Shown here piece by piece: positions 29,487 to 37,738 of a stretch of DNA of 64,000 nucleotides. Location: the NCBI RefSeq assembly GCF_020985305.1, contig NZ_CP087588.1:124001-188000 (forward strand), read 5' to 3'. The first letter of the stretch is position 1. Every line of letters starts with the position of its first letter. The notes below the pieces were generated by a model. It ran no database searches. It had not been told where the DNA came from and saw only the letters and a program-made list of their open reading frames with translations. The stretch comes from Croceicoccus sp. Ery15. Lineage in GTDB: Bacteria; Pseudomonadota; Alphaproteobacteria; Sphingomonadales; Sphingomonadaceae. The translations under genes and the position numbers were made by a program.

Positions 29487-30254
29487 TCAGGGGTTGGGAC
29501 GTGCTTTGCGTGCCTGGCTCTGGGCCAGGCGATAGCTCTCGCCGTTCATCTCGAGGATGCTGACGTGGTGGGTGAGCCGGTCGAGGAGCGCGCCTGTCAG
29601 GCGCTCGGAACCGAACGTCTCGGTCCATTCGTCGAACGGCAGGTTGCTGGTGATCAGCGTCGAGCCGCGTTCGTAGCGCTGTGAGATCAGCTCGAACAGC
29701 AGTTCCGCGCCGGTTTTGGAGAGGGGCACGAACCCCAGCTCATCGATGATGAGAAGCTTATAGCCGGTCATCTGCTTGTGTAAGCGCAGTAGGCGGCGTT
29801 CGTCGCGTGCCTCCATCATCTCGCTGACCAGCGCGGAAGCAGTGATGAACCCGACCGTCAGGCCCTTCTGGCAGGCCGCCAGGCCAAGACCGATCGCGAC
29901 ATGGGTCTTGCCGGTCCCCGACGGGCCAAGGGCGATGACGTTCTCGCGACGGGTAATCCAGTCACAACGCGCCAGTTCGAGCACCTGCATCTTGTTGAGC
30001 TTCGGAATGGCGGCAAAGTCGAAGCTGTCGAGGCTCTTGGCGGCCGGGAACCGCGCGGCCTTGATCCGGCGCTCGACCATCCGGCGTTCCCGGTCGATCA
30101 GTTCCAGTTCGACAAGCCGAGCAAGGTAGCGGACATGATCTACGCCCTCTGCTGCGCATTGCCGGGCCAGCTTGTCATGCTCGCGCAGGAAGGTTGGCAG
30201 CTTGAGCGTCTTGAGGTGGCTGGCGAGCAGCAGTTCGGGAGCTTGGCTGCTCAT
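29487..30254 (-). CDS. istB: IS21-family helper ATPase IstB
   Basis: 255 residues: an N-terminal helical domain (LASHLKTLKLPTFLREHDKLARQCAAEG), a DnaC-like AAA+ domain with Walker A GPSGTGKTH, Walker B LLIIDELGF and the sensor ITSNLPFDEW. IstB supports transposition by IstA. ATG at 30254 overlaps the istA stop by four bases; a longer frame upstream is non-coding. Confidence 0.96.
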   Translation of the reverse strand: MSSQAPELLLASHLKTLKLPTFLREHDKLARQCAAEGVDHVRYLARLVELELIDRERRMVERRIKAARFPAAKSLDSFDFAAIPKLNKMQVLELARCDWITRRENVIALGPSGTGKTHVAIGLGLAACQKGLTVGFITASALVSEMMEARDERRLLRLHKQMTGYKLLIIDELGFVPLSKTGAELLFELISQRYERGSTLITSNLPFDEWTETFGSERLTGALLDRLTHHVSILEMNGESYRLAQSQARKARPNP

Positions 30255-31741
30255 GCCGCTGCTCCGCCGGTCAACAGCCGCATGTACGAGCGCGCCGATG
30301 TTGTCTCCACTCTGGCCCTGGGCAGGTAGGGATAGATCGCCATGTCCAGTCGGGGCGGGCGGCGCTCCACCCGGCATAACAGGAGATGCTTCACCGCATC
30401 GAAGCCGATCGCGCCCATATCAAGGGCCTGCTTCACCGCGCCATGCAGATCGGCCAGAGCGAAGCTCTCCAGCAGGCGCAGTACCTGCACATATTCGCGC
30501 CGGCCATGCTTGCCCATGCGCGTCTCCATCAGCCGGCGCAGCGTTGTAAATACCTCGGGCAGGTCCCAGCCCTGCAATGGTGCGGCCTGATCGAGGGCAT
30601 TGATCTTCTGTTCGATCAGGGGAAGGTAATGGATCGGATCGAAGATCACATCCTCGCGCTCGTAGCTGCGCACATGGCGGGCAATGATCTCGCCCCGGCA
30701 ACCGATCACCACCTCGTCGACATAGCCCCTGATCCACACCTCCTGGTGGCCGAAGCGCACCGGCACCGAGTAATCGTTGGTCCGGTAACGCACCAGCGCC
30801 TGCGATGAGACCTGGCCGCTGGTCTGGTCACAGGCCTCGAAGGGGGAAGCCGGCAGTTCCTGCATCGCCGCCAGATCGCGCCGCAGCCTCTCGCCAATCG
30901 TCTCACTCTCGCCCCGCAGCCGGTCGTTCTGCCGTTTGCGGCATTGCTCCTCGAGCCACAGGTTGAACGCCTCCCATGTCGGGAACCGGGGGATCGGCAC
31001 CATGAAGTTGCGCCGGCAATAGCCGACAAGGCCTTCAACGCCGCCCTTATCGTTACCCTTGCCGGGGCGGCCGTAACGATCACGGATCAGGTAGTGCGAC
31101 AGGAAGGCGCTGAACAGCCTCGCGCGCAGCCGCGTCCCGTCAGGCAGGATCTTCGAGACCAGGCAGCGGTCGTTGTCGTAGACGATCGACAGCGGCACCG
31201 CGCCGAAGAACGCAAAGGCGTGGACATGGCCGTCCATCCAGGCCTCGGCAACGGCAGCCGGATAGGCGCGTACGTAGCAGGCGTCGCTGTGCGGCAGATC
31301 GAGCACGAAGAAGTGCGCCTTCTGCTCCACCCCGCCGATCTCGACCAGAGCTTCTCCAAAATCTGCCTGCCCATGGCCGGGTGCGTGTGCCAGCGGCACG
31401 AACATCTCCCGGCTGCGCTGATCCCGATCCCGGATGTAATCCTTGATGATCGTGTAGCCTCCGGTGAAGCCATGCTCTTCGCGAAGGCGATCGAACACAC
31501 GCTTCGCCGTATGGCGCTGCTTGCGCGGGACCGACCGGTCCCCATCCAGCCAGCCGTCGATGATCGGTATGAACGCTTCCAGCTTCGGTCGCCGCACCGG
31601 GGCGCTGCGACGGTAACCGGGCGGCTCGGAATACGACAGCATCTTGCGGACCGTGTCGCGCGATATGTTGAAATGCTTCGCTGCCGCCCGGGCGCTCATG
31701 CCGCCCGCGCAGGCAAGACGAACCTTCAGGTAAAGTTCCAC
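30251..31741 (-). CDS. istA: IS21-family transposase IstA
   Basis: 496 residues. An N-terminal HTH (MSARAAAKHFNISRDTVRKML) is followed by the DDE core: GHGQADFGEA, SIVYDNDRCL and the E in GKGNDKGGVEGLVGYCRR. The C-terminal beta domain (RYRTNDYSVPVRFG) is intact. The length is normal for the family and no frameshift is seen, so the element may still be active. Confidence 0.96.
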   Translation of the reverse strand: MELYLKVRLACAGGMSARAAAKHFNISRDTVRKMLSYSEPPGYRRSAPVRRPKLEAFIPIIDGWLDGDRSVPRKQRHTAKRVFDRLREEHGFTGGYTIIKDYIRDRDQRSREMFVPLAHAPGHGQADFGEALVEIGGVEQKAHFFVLDLPHSDACYVRAYPAAVAEAWMDGHVHAFAFFGAVPLSIVYDNDRCLVSKILPDGTRLRARLFSAFLSHYLIRDRYGRPGKGNDKGGVEGLVGYCRRNFMVPIPRFPTWEAFNLWLEEQCRKRQNDRLRGESETIGERLRRDLAAMQELPASPFEACDQTSGQVSSQALVRYRTNDYSVPVRFGHQEVWIRGYVDEVVIGCRGEIIARHVRSYEREDVIFDPIHYLPLIEQKINALDQAAPLQGWDLPEVFTTLRRLMETRMGKHGRREYVQVLRLLESFALADLHGAVKQALDMGAIGFDAVKHLLLCRVERRPPRLDMAIYPYLPRARVETTSARSYMRLLTGGAAA

Positions 31742-31864
31742 GGTGTAAATCCCTCATCCCTCCTCGCCAGCATCGCGAAAAGGGAAAAAGTGGACGACTT
31801 TTACGCCGCCCGCAGCAGCACTTCGCCGCCGCTACCGTGGTCTAATTTTGCACCGCCGTTCTCA

Positions 31865-32156
31865 GGTCACGCAAAAGATTCTGGGCGATGCGGGTCAGAT
31901 AACCGCTGGGATTACGGAGCGTTGTTGGTACGTCATGTCCAATTACTCGGGTGAAGGTCTCCTGTACGAGGTCCTGCGCCTCGTCGGGACAGGCGGTGCG
32001 TCGCCGGAAAAAACGATGTAGGCGGGGTGCTTCGGCTGCATAGAGCGCTGCTGCATCCGGCTTCTGCCGAGCTTCCATGCCACCGGCGTCCGCTTCCGGC
32101 GCGTCAATAGGCTCGGCCTCGGCCGGGTTCACCCGCACGTCAGGTTTGGACGGCAA
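31865..32156 (-). pseudogene. FecI-like ECF sigma factor, C-terminal half lost to IS21
   Basis: The fragment begins with a TTG at 32156 preceded by GGGAGGGA. It has region 2 of an ECF sigma factor (ALYAAEAPRLHRFFRRRTA, DEAQDLVQETFTRVI, NPSGYLTRIAQNLLRD). At 31864 the frame enters the IS21 end and stops at 31842, so regions 3 and 4, which bind the -35 element, are gone. FecI-type factors normally regulate TonB receptors, which are not present here. An alternate ATG start is at 32078. Confidence 0.82.
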
Positions 32157-32234
32157 CGCCGTCCCTCCCGACCATCGTAAATTGCAGTCTTATCCATTGA
32201 CCGGCCTCCGCAAGCGAGGCTCGGCCTTTAAAAA

Positions 32235-32319
32235 GCCGGGTGATGAGAACGTGCTTGGGAAAACACGCGCCGACGCCTTTAGCCGCGCACGACCTGGACA
32301 TGCACGCCGACCACCCGGC
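32235..32319 (-). ncRNA. Structured leader-RNA candidate, copy 1
   Basis: The ends pair perfectly: GCCGGGTG (32235-32242) with CACCCGGC (32312-32319). Inside, on the minus strand, CGTG/CACG forms a hairpin with a loop TTTTCCCAAG (32250-32267), and CGC/GCG a second hairpin whose loop holds CTAAAG (32274-32287). Loops and the segments between are shared with a second copy at 34781-34866, while stems change together. It lies about 79 bases upstream of the ECF sigma gene start. No known RNA class is recognised. Confidence 0.5.
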
Positions 32320-32632
32320 CGCAGAAAGCAACCGGTGACTTGTCCCAAGCGAGGTTCTCACGCCTCGGCGCCGCCCTGATTGCGGCGCGCCAATAGACTA
32401 TACTGGCGTCGCCATAGTTCAAGCTATGACAGTCAAATCATCTGAAAAGTGAAGTAAGCTGCGGAGAGGTTGCTACAAATTGAAGTACAGCGAATAAAAG
32501 GTCTCTCGCGCCAGTTGAGTGATAACTGCTGTTTCGCCTTTCAGTCAGAGCGAGCGCAGGAGCGGTTAACGGGAACGACGGCGTGAGCGATGCTGCGCTC
32601 CGTTGGGCTTTGGCGGATTGTCCACCGCCGAC
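32320..32632. other. Intergenic region, no gene recognised
   Basis: Short reading frames here show no protein features. The stretch is somewhat AT-richer around 32395-32520 and may carry promoters for the neighbouring minus-strand genes. I see nothing further. Confidence 0.5.
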
Positions 32633-33355
32633 TCAATGTTGGGCGTCGCGCCGCAGCAGGTCGAGGTGATCGCGGCAGACCGCTTCGACGATTTCGCGAA
32701 GCTGTTTCACTGATGCGGAGATAGCCTCAAGATCCTCGGCACCTATTTCGTAACTCGCCGAATAACGTGCTTCGACATAGGCGCGTTTCAAAAGCTCGAA
32801 CCGTCTGCGGTCAGCCCTCGATCCACGCGACCACGCCTCGATCAGCCGGGGCTCCTTGTCCTCCGCCAGAGAACGCAGGAATTTAATATTGTGCGAGCGG
32901 GGGAAGTAGAGTGTGCGGACCAATAGAAAGCATGCGTAGGCCGTTTCCGTAGCCTGATGAAAATTGAAGGCAGCTTTGTTTTGCCATGAGCCCGATGCCC
33001 CTTTACTAAAAGCCATTTCAGCCAGTTCGATCCATTCGCCCAACGAAACAATTTTTTCGTCAAAATACCGTTTCGCCATCTCATACGCATCCGTTGGTGC
33101 TAGTGGCTGGGGCGCAGTCAGGGCGTGGTTCGGCAGTTCATAAACCACTATTCCGTCGCGGACGATATCGACCCAAAAATACTCACCGCGTTCGAGCGCC
33201 TGATTAACTTCCTGCAGCGTGTGTACGATTATATTGACCGGGCGACCGACCGTCGGGTCATGCAGTATTTTGTCCTCGGCGATGTACCAATAGTCGGCGA
33301 TGTCGGTCAGGCTTTCGTGATTGACGATGATCAGCAAATCGAAATCCGACTGATA
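32633..33355 (-). pseudogene. NTase-HEPN protein, C-terminal part (split by IS630)
   Basis: In-frame continuation of the N-terminal fragment at 34518-34717. It begins at YQSDFDLLIIVNHESLTDIADYWYI, the D-x-D half of a nucleotidyltransferase active site, and carries a C-terminal HEPN domain (FNFHQATETAYACFLLVRTLYFPRSHNIKFLRSLAED in parts; RRFELLKRAYVEARYS). Such fusions occur in toxin-antitoxin and defence contexts. Removing the IS and one TGATA copy rejoins both parts into one 305-residue protein. As it stands the DxD motif has no GS motif before it. Confidence 0.82.
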
Positions 33356-34517
33356 CCAAGGCGCGCTGATCAGAACCCATGAGCCCATTGTCGCATTCCA
33401 ATGGACATGATGCGCCACGGCTGATCGACGAGCTTGTTCCATGCGAAGCAGCAGTGGTCGACGATATCGTCGTAGGATTTGAAGATGCGGTTCGACAGCC
33501 AGTTGTCGCGCATGAACTGCCACAGGTTCTCGACCGGGTTCAGTTCAGGGCATCGTGGCGGCAGCGGCATCAGCGTGATGTTGGGCGGAACGATCAGTTC
33601 GGCCGATCCGTGCCATCCAGCCTGGTCGAGGATCAGTACGGCGTGGGCGCCCGGCGCGATATGGAAGGCGATTTCCTCCAGATGCATACTCATCGCTTCG
33701 CTGTTGCACCGGGGCATGACGATGCCGGCAGCCTTGCCTTCAGCGGGACAGATCGCGCCGAAGAGCCAGGCTGAAGAGCGCCGCTGATCTTTGGGCGCCG
33801 ACGGTCTCGTGCCGCGCTTCGCCCAGCGCCGCGTGAGCTTGGTCTGCTGACCGATACGGGCTTCATCCTGCCACCATAGCTCTACAGGCGTTCCTTGCGG
33901 GAGGCTGCATCTGATTTGCGCCAGGCGGGCAGCGAACTCTTTTTAAAAATGGCAATGTCTTCACGCTTCTGGCCGCGATGGCGGGGTCGGGCCGAGAGCT
34001 TGCGATAACCCATCGCACGCAGTTCGCGCCCAAGAGTGTGGCGCGTGACCGACAGTTCGAATTCGTCCCAGACCCACTGCGCCAGATCACACAGCCGCCA
34101 ACGCACTACGCCATGCGACGCGGGGATCGGGCCCGCCTCGACGATCTCGGCCAGCCGGGCGCGCTGATCGTCATTCAAGATCGAAGCCCGCCCCGGAGCC
34201 TTGCGAGTGGCAAGACCGTCGGGGCCACCCTCGTTGAAGCGCAGAACCCAGTCGCGCACGATCTGCAGCGTCACGCCGGCAATCTTCGCCGCTTCGCTGC
34301 GGCTCCCGCCGTCAAGAACCAGCGCAATGGCCAATAGGCGCCGGACCTGATCGGCATCATCGCATCGTCGCGCAAGCCCTCGCAAATCCGTCGAAGTGTA
34401 GTCAGATCTAATCTCAATCGCTGCCGCCATCGCAAGCCTCCTGTGCTTGCCATGGTGAATCAGAAAATCATCAACTTGGGAATCCCCGGCGTGAGTCAGC
34501 CTCAGCGCGCCTTGGTA
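33356..34517 (-). mobile_element. IS630-family insertion sequence, about 1.16 kb
   Basis: The inverted repeats are CCAAGGCGCGCTGA at 33356-33369 and its complement at 34502-34515, each flanked by TA. The 5-bp direct repeat TGATA occurs at 33351-33355 and 34518-34522. IS630 elements normally duplicate TA only; here the 5-bp repeat is what restores the host frame on removal. The transposase frame requires a -1 shift. Confidence 0.88.
33370..34430 (-). CDS. IS630-family transposase (two frames, -1 frameshift)
   Basis: The upstream frame (34430 to 33882) encodes the N-terminal HTH part: RRCDDADQVRRLLAIALVLDGGSRSEAAKIAG and VRDWVLRFNEGGPDGL. At AAAAAG (33944-33939 on the minus strand) a -1 shift leads into the downstream frame: EFAARLAQIRCSLPQGTPVELWWQDEARIG, then LILDQAGWH and LPPRCPELNPVENLW, the DDE catalytic half. 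A stop codon in the -1 frame sits immediately before the A-run, so the shift must occur there, as known for programmed frameshifting in this family. The product would be about 353 residues. Confidence 0.88.
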
Positions 34518-34717
34518 TGATACCCATTGTCCGGCTCATCGACCCAGTCGTCGCGTGCATAGCTGCCGAACAAGATGATCTTGAGGATACGCCCATTGCG
34601 CTTCCACGGCTGGGTCGCGCCGGAAATCGCCCGCGAGAATTCGGTCATCAACGTCTCGCGGACGCGTGCAAGTTCTGCTTGTTGTACTTCGGGAAGATGA
34701 TCGAGGTCGACGCGCAT
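34518..34717 (-). pseudogene. NTase-HEPN protein, N-terminal part (split by IS630)
   Basis: Starts at ATG 34717: MRVDLDHLPEVQQAELARVRE, then ILKIILFGSYARDDWVDEPDNGY. The GSYARDD motif is the first half of the nucleotidyltransferase active site. The reading frame then runs into the IS630 element and ends at 34502. The partner fragment is at 32633-33355. A candidate structured leader lies 64 bases upstream. Confidence 0.82.
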
Positions 34718-34780
34718 AGTTGTCCTGTCGGCAGATGCCCTGACTGTATCGCCGAAGACTCCGCTGCTCAATGGATAGCC

Positions 34781-34866
34781 CTGCCCGGGCGTTGAGAAGT
34801 CGCTTGGAAACAACCGCCGGCACCCTTAGTGCAAGCACCTGGACACAGCGCCGACCACCCGGGCAG
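34781..34866 (-). ncRNA. Structured leader-RNA candidate, copy 2
   Basis: Closing stem CTGCCCGGG (34781-34789) pairs with CCCGGGCAG (34858-34866). On the minus strand a hairpin GTTG/CGAC with loop TTTCCAAG corresponds to CGTG/CACG in copy 1 (two changed pairs; one becomes a G-U that would be a C-A mismatch on the plus strand, favouring minus-strand transcription). The other hairpin is GCAC/GTGC around TAAGG. It lies in the 5' leader of the NTase-HEPN gene. No known RNA family is recognised. Confidence 0.5.
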
Positions 34867-35028
34867 GACCGGATACAGTTTGACGACCTGATATGGATAG
34901 GGGAAGCGTCCCGAGGCTTTCTCCAGAACATTGGCTATCTCGTGGTAAATGTTTGAGCTGGATGACACCACTTGATTTAGAGCCGCTAGTTTGGACAGTC
35001 CGGAACGGCGGCTTTTGGAAAGCTCGAT

Positions 35029-36513
35029 GGGATAGCGGACGTTCCGATCGGCGCGCCGGCGTGTCAGCTTAGCGCCCGAATTCGGTCATGAGACGCGGCT
35101 CTTCGGTTGCCCGAAAGCGGACATCAATTTGTCAGGTCGGAACGGCTGCTGCGTCGGACACCGCGTAATTGATGTAGCCGCCCTCCTAGATGGTACGAAG
35201 TCGCATGAACGCTTCAATGCAGGAGGGTGACCAATGTCGATCTATGCAGGGTTGGACGTAAGCGACAAGACCACACATGTATGTCTTGTAGATTCCGAGG
35301 GGGAAATTCTGCGACGTGATGTCGTAGCGAGTGATCCGGAGGTTCTGGCCAGATGGTTCGAGAAATATGGCCCTGATCTTGTTCGCGCCGTGCTCGAAAC
35401 CGGTGCACTGGCCACATTCCTTTATCATGGCCTGACCGAGCGAGGTGTCCCCGTCGAGTGCATCTGTGCTCGACATGCCAAGGGTGTGTTGGCCGCGCGG
35501 GTCAATAAGAGCGACGTCCATGATGCTGAGGGGCTGGCGCATCTTGCGCGGACAGGATGGTTCAAGCGCGTCCATATGAAGGCATCGGCCACACACATTG
35601 ACCGAGCTGCCCTCCGTATTCGCATGCAACTGATCACTGCGCGAAATGCCATGGCGAACCAGCTGCGGGGGCTCATGAAACTCTTCGGCCTGCGGATGGG
35701 ATCGGTGAATACGACCGGGAAGCGCGCAGAACGTCTGCATGCGCTGTTCCAGCAGCGACCGGATCTCGAACCGTTGTTTGCCCCTTTGATAACTTCAATC
35801 GAGGCCTTGGAGGAGCAATTGCGTGCATCCGGCCGACTGCTTGAAAGGCGTGCGGCGGCCGATCCCGTCTGCGTTCGCCTTATGACAGTTCCAGGCGTAG
35901 GTCCGATTACAGCGCTCACCTATGCCGCCAGTATCGAAGACCCTCATCGCTTTGCGCGAAGTGAGGATGTCGGTGCTTATGCTGGTCTCGTGCCGCGTCG
36001 AAGCCAATCTGGGGAACGCGACACGCTGGGCAGTATATCTAAAGCCGGTGACGGGCTGCTGCGCCGTGCCCTCTATGAAGCTGCCAATGTAGTGCTATCT
36101 CGTGTCCAGCGCCCCTTCGCGTTGCGGGAATGGGGCAAGCGTATCGAAGAGACTAAAGGCACCAAACGTGCACGGACGGCGGTAGCCCGCAAGCTCGCTA
36201 TCCTGCTCCATTCGCTTTGGCTGCACGAGACAGAGTTCCGCTGGGTCTGAGCTTGGCGTATCTCTTCCCGAACAGCCATGCCCGGATGATCTCGACCGGA
36301 TCGTCGAGGTTCTAACCTCGTGTCGGACACAGAGACATCCAACCCTGACCGCCCGGCCGCGATCATGAAGGCTTGGACAGCAGGCTGGCAAAGCCGTCCA
36401 ATGACCTCGAAGACAACCCTTGGCCAACGGGAAGAAGGAAGTCCGATGATCAAATCAATTAGACAACGATCCGGAATGGCAGGTTTTACGGAGCGATACC
36501 GGGATAGCGGACG
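35029..36513 (+). mobile_element. IS110-family insertion sequence, about 1.5 kb
   Basis: A 13-bp direct repeat GGGATAGCGGACG occurs at 35029-35041 and 36501-36513, bracketing the transposase with 192 bases of non-coding DNA on the left and about 250 on the right. The 1472-base spacing fits an IS110 element, which has no terminal inverted repeats. One of the non-coding ends should encode the bridge (seeker) RNA that guides the recombinase. I cannot tell which end from sequence alone. Exact ends are provisional. Confidence 0.7.
35234..36250 (+). CDS. IS110-family transposase (DEDD recombinase)
   Basis: 338 residues with GCAGGAGGGTGACC as ribosome site. The N-terminal RuvC-like domain has GLDVSDKTTHV, the E in AVLETGALA and the D pair in RVNKSDVHDAEGLA. 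The C-terminal transposase_20 region is VPGVGPITALTYAASIEDPHRF then AYAGLVPRRSQSG and SISKAGDGLLRRALYEAA. The length is normal and no stop or frameshift interrupts it. It belongs to the RNA-guided recombinases. Confidence 0.95.
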   Translation: MSIYAGLDVSDKTTHVCLVDSEGEILRRDVVASDPEVLARWFEKYGPDLVRAVLETGALATFLYHGLTERGVPVECICARHAKGVLAARVNKSDVHDAEGLAHLARTGWFKRVHMKASATHIDRAALRIRMQLITARNAMANQLRGLMKLFGLRMGSVNTTGKRAERLHALFQQRPDLEPLFAPLITSIEALEEQLRASGRLLERRAAADPVCVRLMTVPGVGPITALTYAASIEDPHRFARSEDVGAYAGLVPRRSQSGERDTLGSISKAGDGLLRRALYEAANVVLSRVQRPFALREWGKRIEETKGTKRARTAVARKLAILLHSLWLHETEFRWV

Positions 36514-36699
36514 CTTTATCGTACGAGATGATGCGTCAGCTACGCGCCCCAATTAAGGCCATCGAATTCCATGCGACGATCACCTCGAAGCGGACATTAG
36601 AATGCATCGGTGGCGATCTGTCGGCAAAGCTTCAGCAATCATCAGGCATAGCCCATGTCAGCCAGCCCCCGGAACTGACCAAATAGAAAAAGAGACCGC
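36251..36699. other. IS110 right non-coding end and flanking intergenic DNA
   Basis: The first 250 bases belong to the IS110 element. The rest (36514-36699) has no gene; the phrase CGAAGCGGACATTAGAATG near 36586 resembles CGAAAGCGGACATCAATTT near 35112, suggesting a small degenerate repeat on both sides. Confidence 0.5.
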
Positions 36700-36729
36700 T
36701 TGACGAAATTACATTGCAGCCCATATTAT
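36700..36729 (+). promoter_or_regulatory. Promoter of the ohr-ohrR-gst operon
   Basis: TTGACG (36700-36705) and TATTAT (36724-36729) are separated by 18 bases, close to the sigma-70 consensus. The spacer ATTACATTGCAG is the probable location of an OhrR site, though I see no clear palindrome. Confidence 0.6.
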
Positions 36730-36756
36730 GGCCAGCCAGTTAAAAGGACCGATGCC

Positions 36757-37182
36757 ATGAAGATACTCTATACTGCCCAGGTCACTGCCACAGGCGGTCG
36801 TAGCGGTTGCGTTGCCAGCGACGATGGGTTGCTCGAAGTCGATCTTGCCCTGCCCGCAGCACTGGGCGGAAAGGGTGGAGCGACCAATCCCGAACAGCTT
36901 TTCGCGGCTGGTTACGCTGCCTGTTTCGGCAATGCGGTAATCCACGTCACCCGCAACACGCACAAGATCGCCGATAACGACGTCACAGTCGTCGGTACGG
37001 TCTCGATGTCGCCGAATGCCGAAGGTGGCTTTGTCCTGTCGGTCGCACTCGATGTCGCTATTGCCGGGGTCGACCAGGACACGGCTGAAAAGATCGTGGC
37101 ACAGGCACACGAAGTCTGCCCCTATTCCAACGCGGTGCGCGGAAATGTCGATGTTGACCTTAAGGTTCGGGCAGAGGCCTAA
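36757..37182 (+). CDS. ohr: Organic hydroperoxide resistance protein Ohr
   Basis: 141 residues with both redox cysteines of Ohr: Cys56 (in AACFGNAV) and Cys121 (in EVCPYSNA). Ohr reduces organic hydroperoxides with lipoamide as partner. ATG at 36757 follows AAAAGGACC. It is followed by ohrR after 11 bases, so the peroxide sensor is co-transcribed. Confidence 0.95.
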   Translation: MKILYTAQVTATGGRSGCVASDDGLLEVDLALPAALGGKGGATNPEQLFAAGYAACFGNAVIHVTRNTHKIADNDVTVVGTVSMSPNAEGGFVLSVALDVAIAGVDQDTAEKIVAQAHEVCPYSNAVRGNVDVDLKVRAEA

Positions 37183-37193
37183 CGGAATCGCCC

Positions 37194-37685
37194 GTGACGA
37201 CAGAGCACCGTCCATCAGCTGAAGAGGAGGATGAACTGCTGCGGCTCGACCGGCAGCTGTGCTTCCCCCTCTATGCCGCAACCAATCTTCTCCAGCGCCT
37301 GTATCGGCCGCTGCTGGAACCGCTTGGCCTGACCTATTCGCAATACCTCGTGATGCTGGTTCTGTGGGAGCGTGAGCCCGTCACGGTAGGTGCGCTGCAG
37401 TCCTGCCTGCACCTCGATGTCGGCACGCTCAGCCCCATGCTCAAGCGCATGGAGCGTGCCGGGCTGGTGGAACGGATGCGCGATCCGCAAGACGAACGCC
37501 GCGTTCTGATTGCACCCACTGCGCATGGGCGCGATCTGCATAGCGCAGCTCGGGAAATACCGCGTGCCTTGTCGAAGCAGGTGGGAATCGAGGAAAACCA
37601 GCTCGCCGATCTGCGCGCCATGACCAGTGCCTTGGTCGAGCGTTTGGGAGAGGCAGCGGAGCAGGACGGCCATCACTCCGCATGA
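37194..37685 (+). CDS. ohrR: MarR-family peroxide-sensing repressor OhrR
   Basis: 163 residues from a GTG. The reactive cysteine is Cys23 in LDRQLCFPLYAATN, the OhrR signature. The winged-helix part is YSQYLVMLVLWEREPVTVGAL and MERAGLVERMRDPQDERRVLI. It represses ohr until its cysteine is oxidised by organic peroxides. It overlaps a possible upstream start of the next gene. Confidence 0.94.
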   Translation: MTTEHRPSAEEEDELLRLDRQLCFPLYAATNLLQRLYRPLLEPLGLTYSQYLVMLVLWEREPVTVGALQSCLHLDVGTLSPMLKRMERAGLVERMRDPQDERRVLIAPTAHGRDLHSAAREIPRALSKQVGIEENQLADLRAMTSALVERLGEAAEQDGHHSA

Positions 37686-37738
37686 TCCTGACCCTTGCGC
37701 CAAAAACAAACTATGCGCCCACTCCAGAGGATAAACGC

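Larger units (their letters stand above)
29361..31864 (-). mobile_element. IS21-family insertion sequence, about 2.5 kb
   Basis: The ends are TGTCAACGGCGGCGTAAAAG (left) and, on the opposite strand, TGAGAACGGCGGTGCAAAAT (right), similar 27-bp terminal inverted repeats. Internal repeat motifs (a GGCGGCGTAAAAGTCGTCCA block near 31797-31812 and a GCAAAACCAGGCCAC block near 29397) follow at each end, as is typical of IS21. It contains istA and istB on the minus strand. No target duplication is seen. It separates an integrase remnant from an ECF sigma-factor remnant. Confidence 0.9.

Noticed and set aside
32235..34866. The two ~85-nt repeats as integron attC sites
   Set aside because: No R/L box core (GTTRRRY) is present and no integron integrase is nearby.
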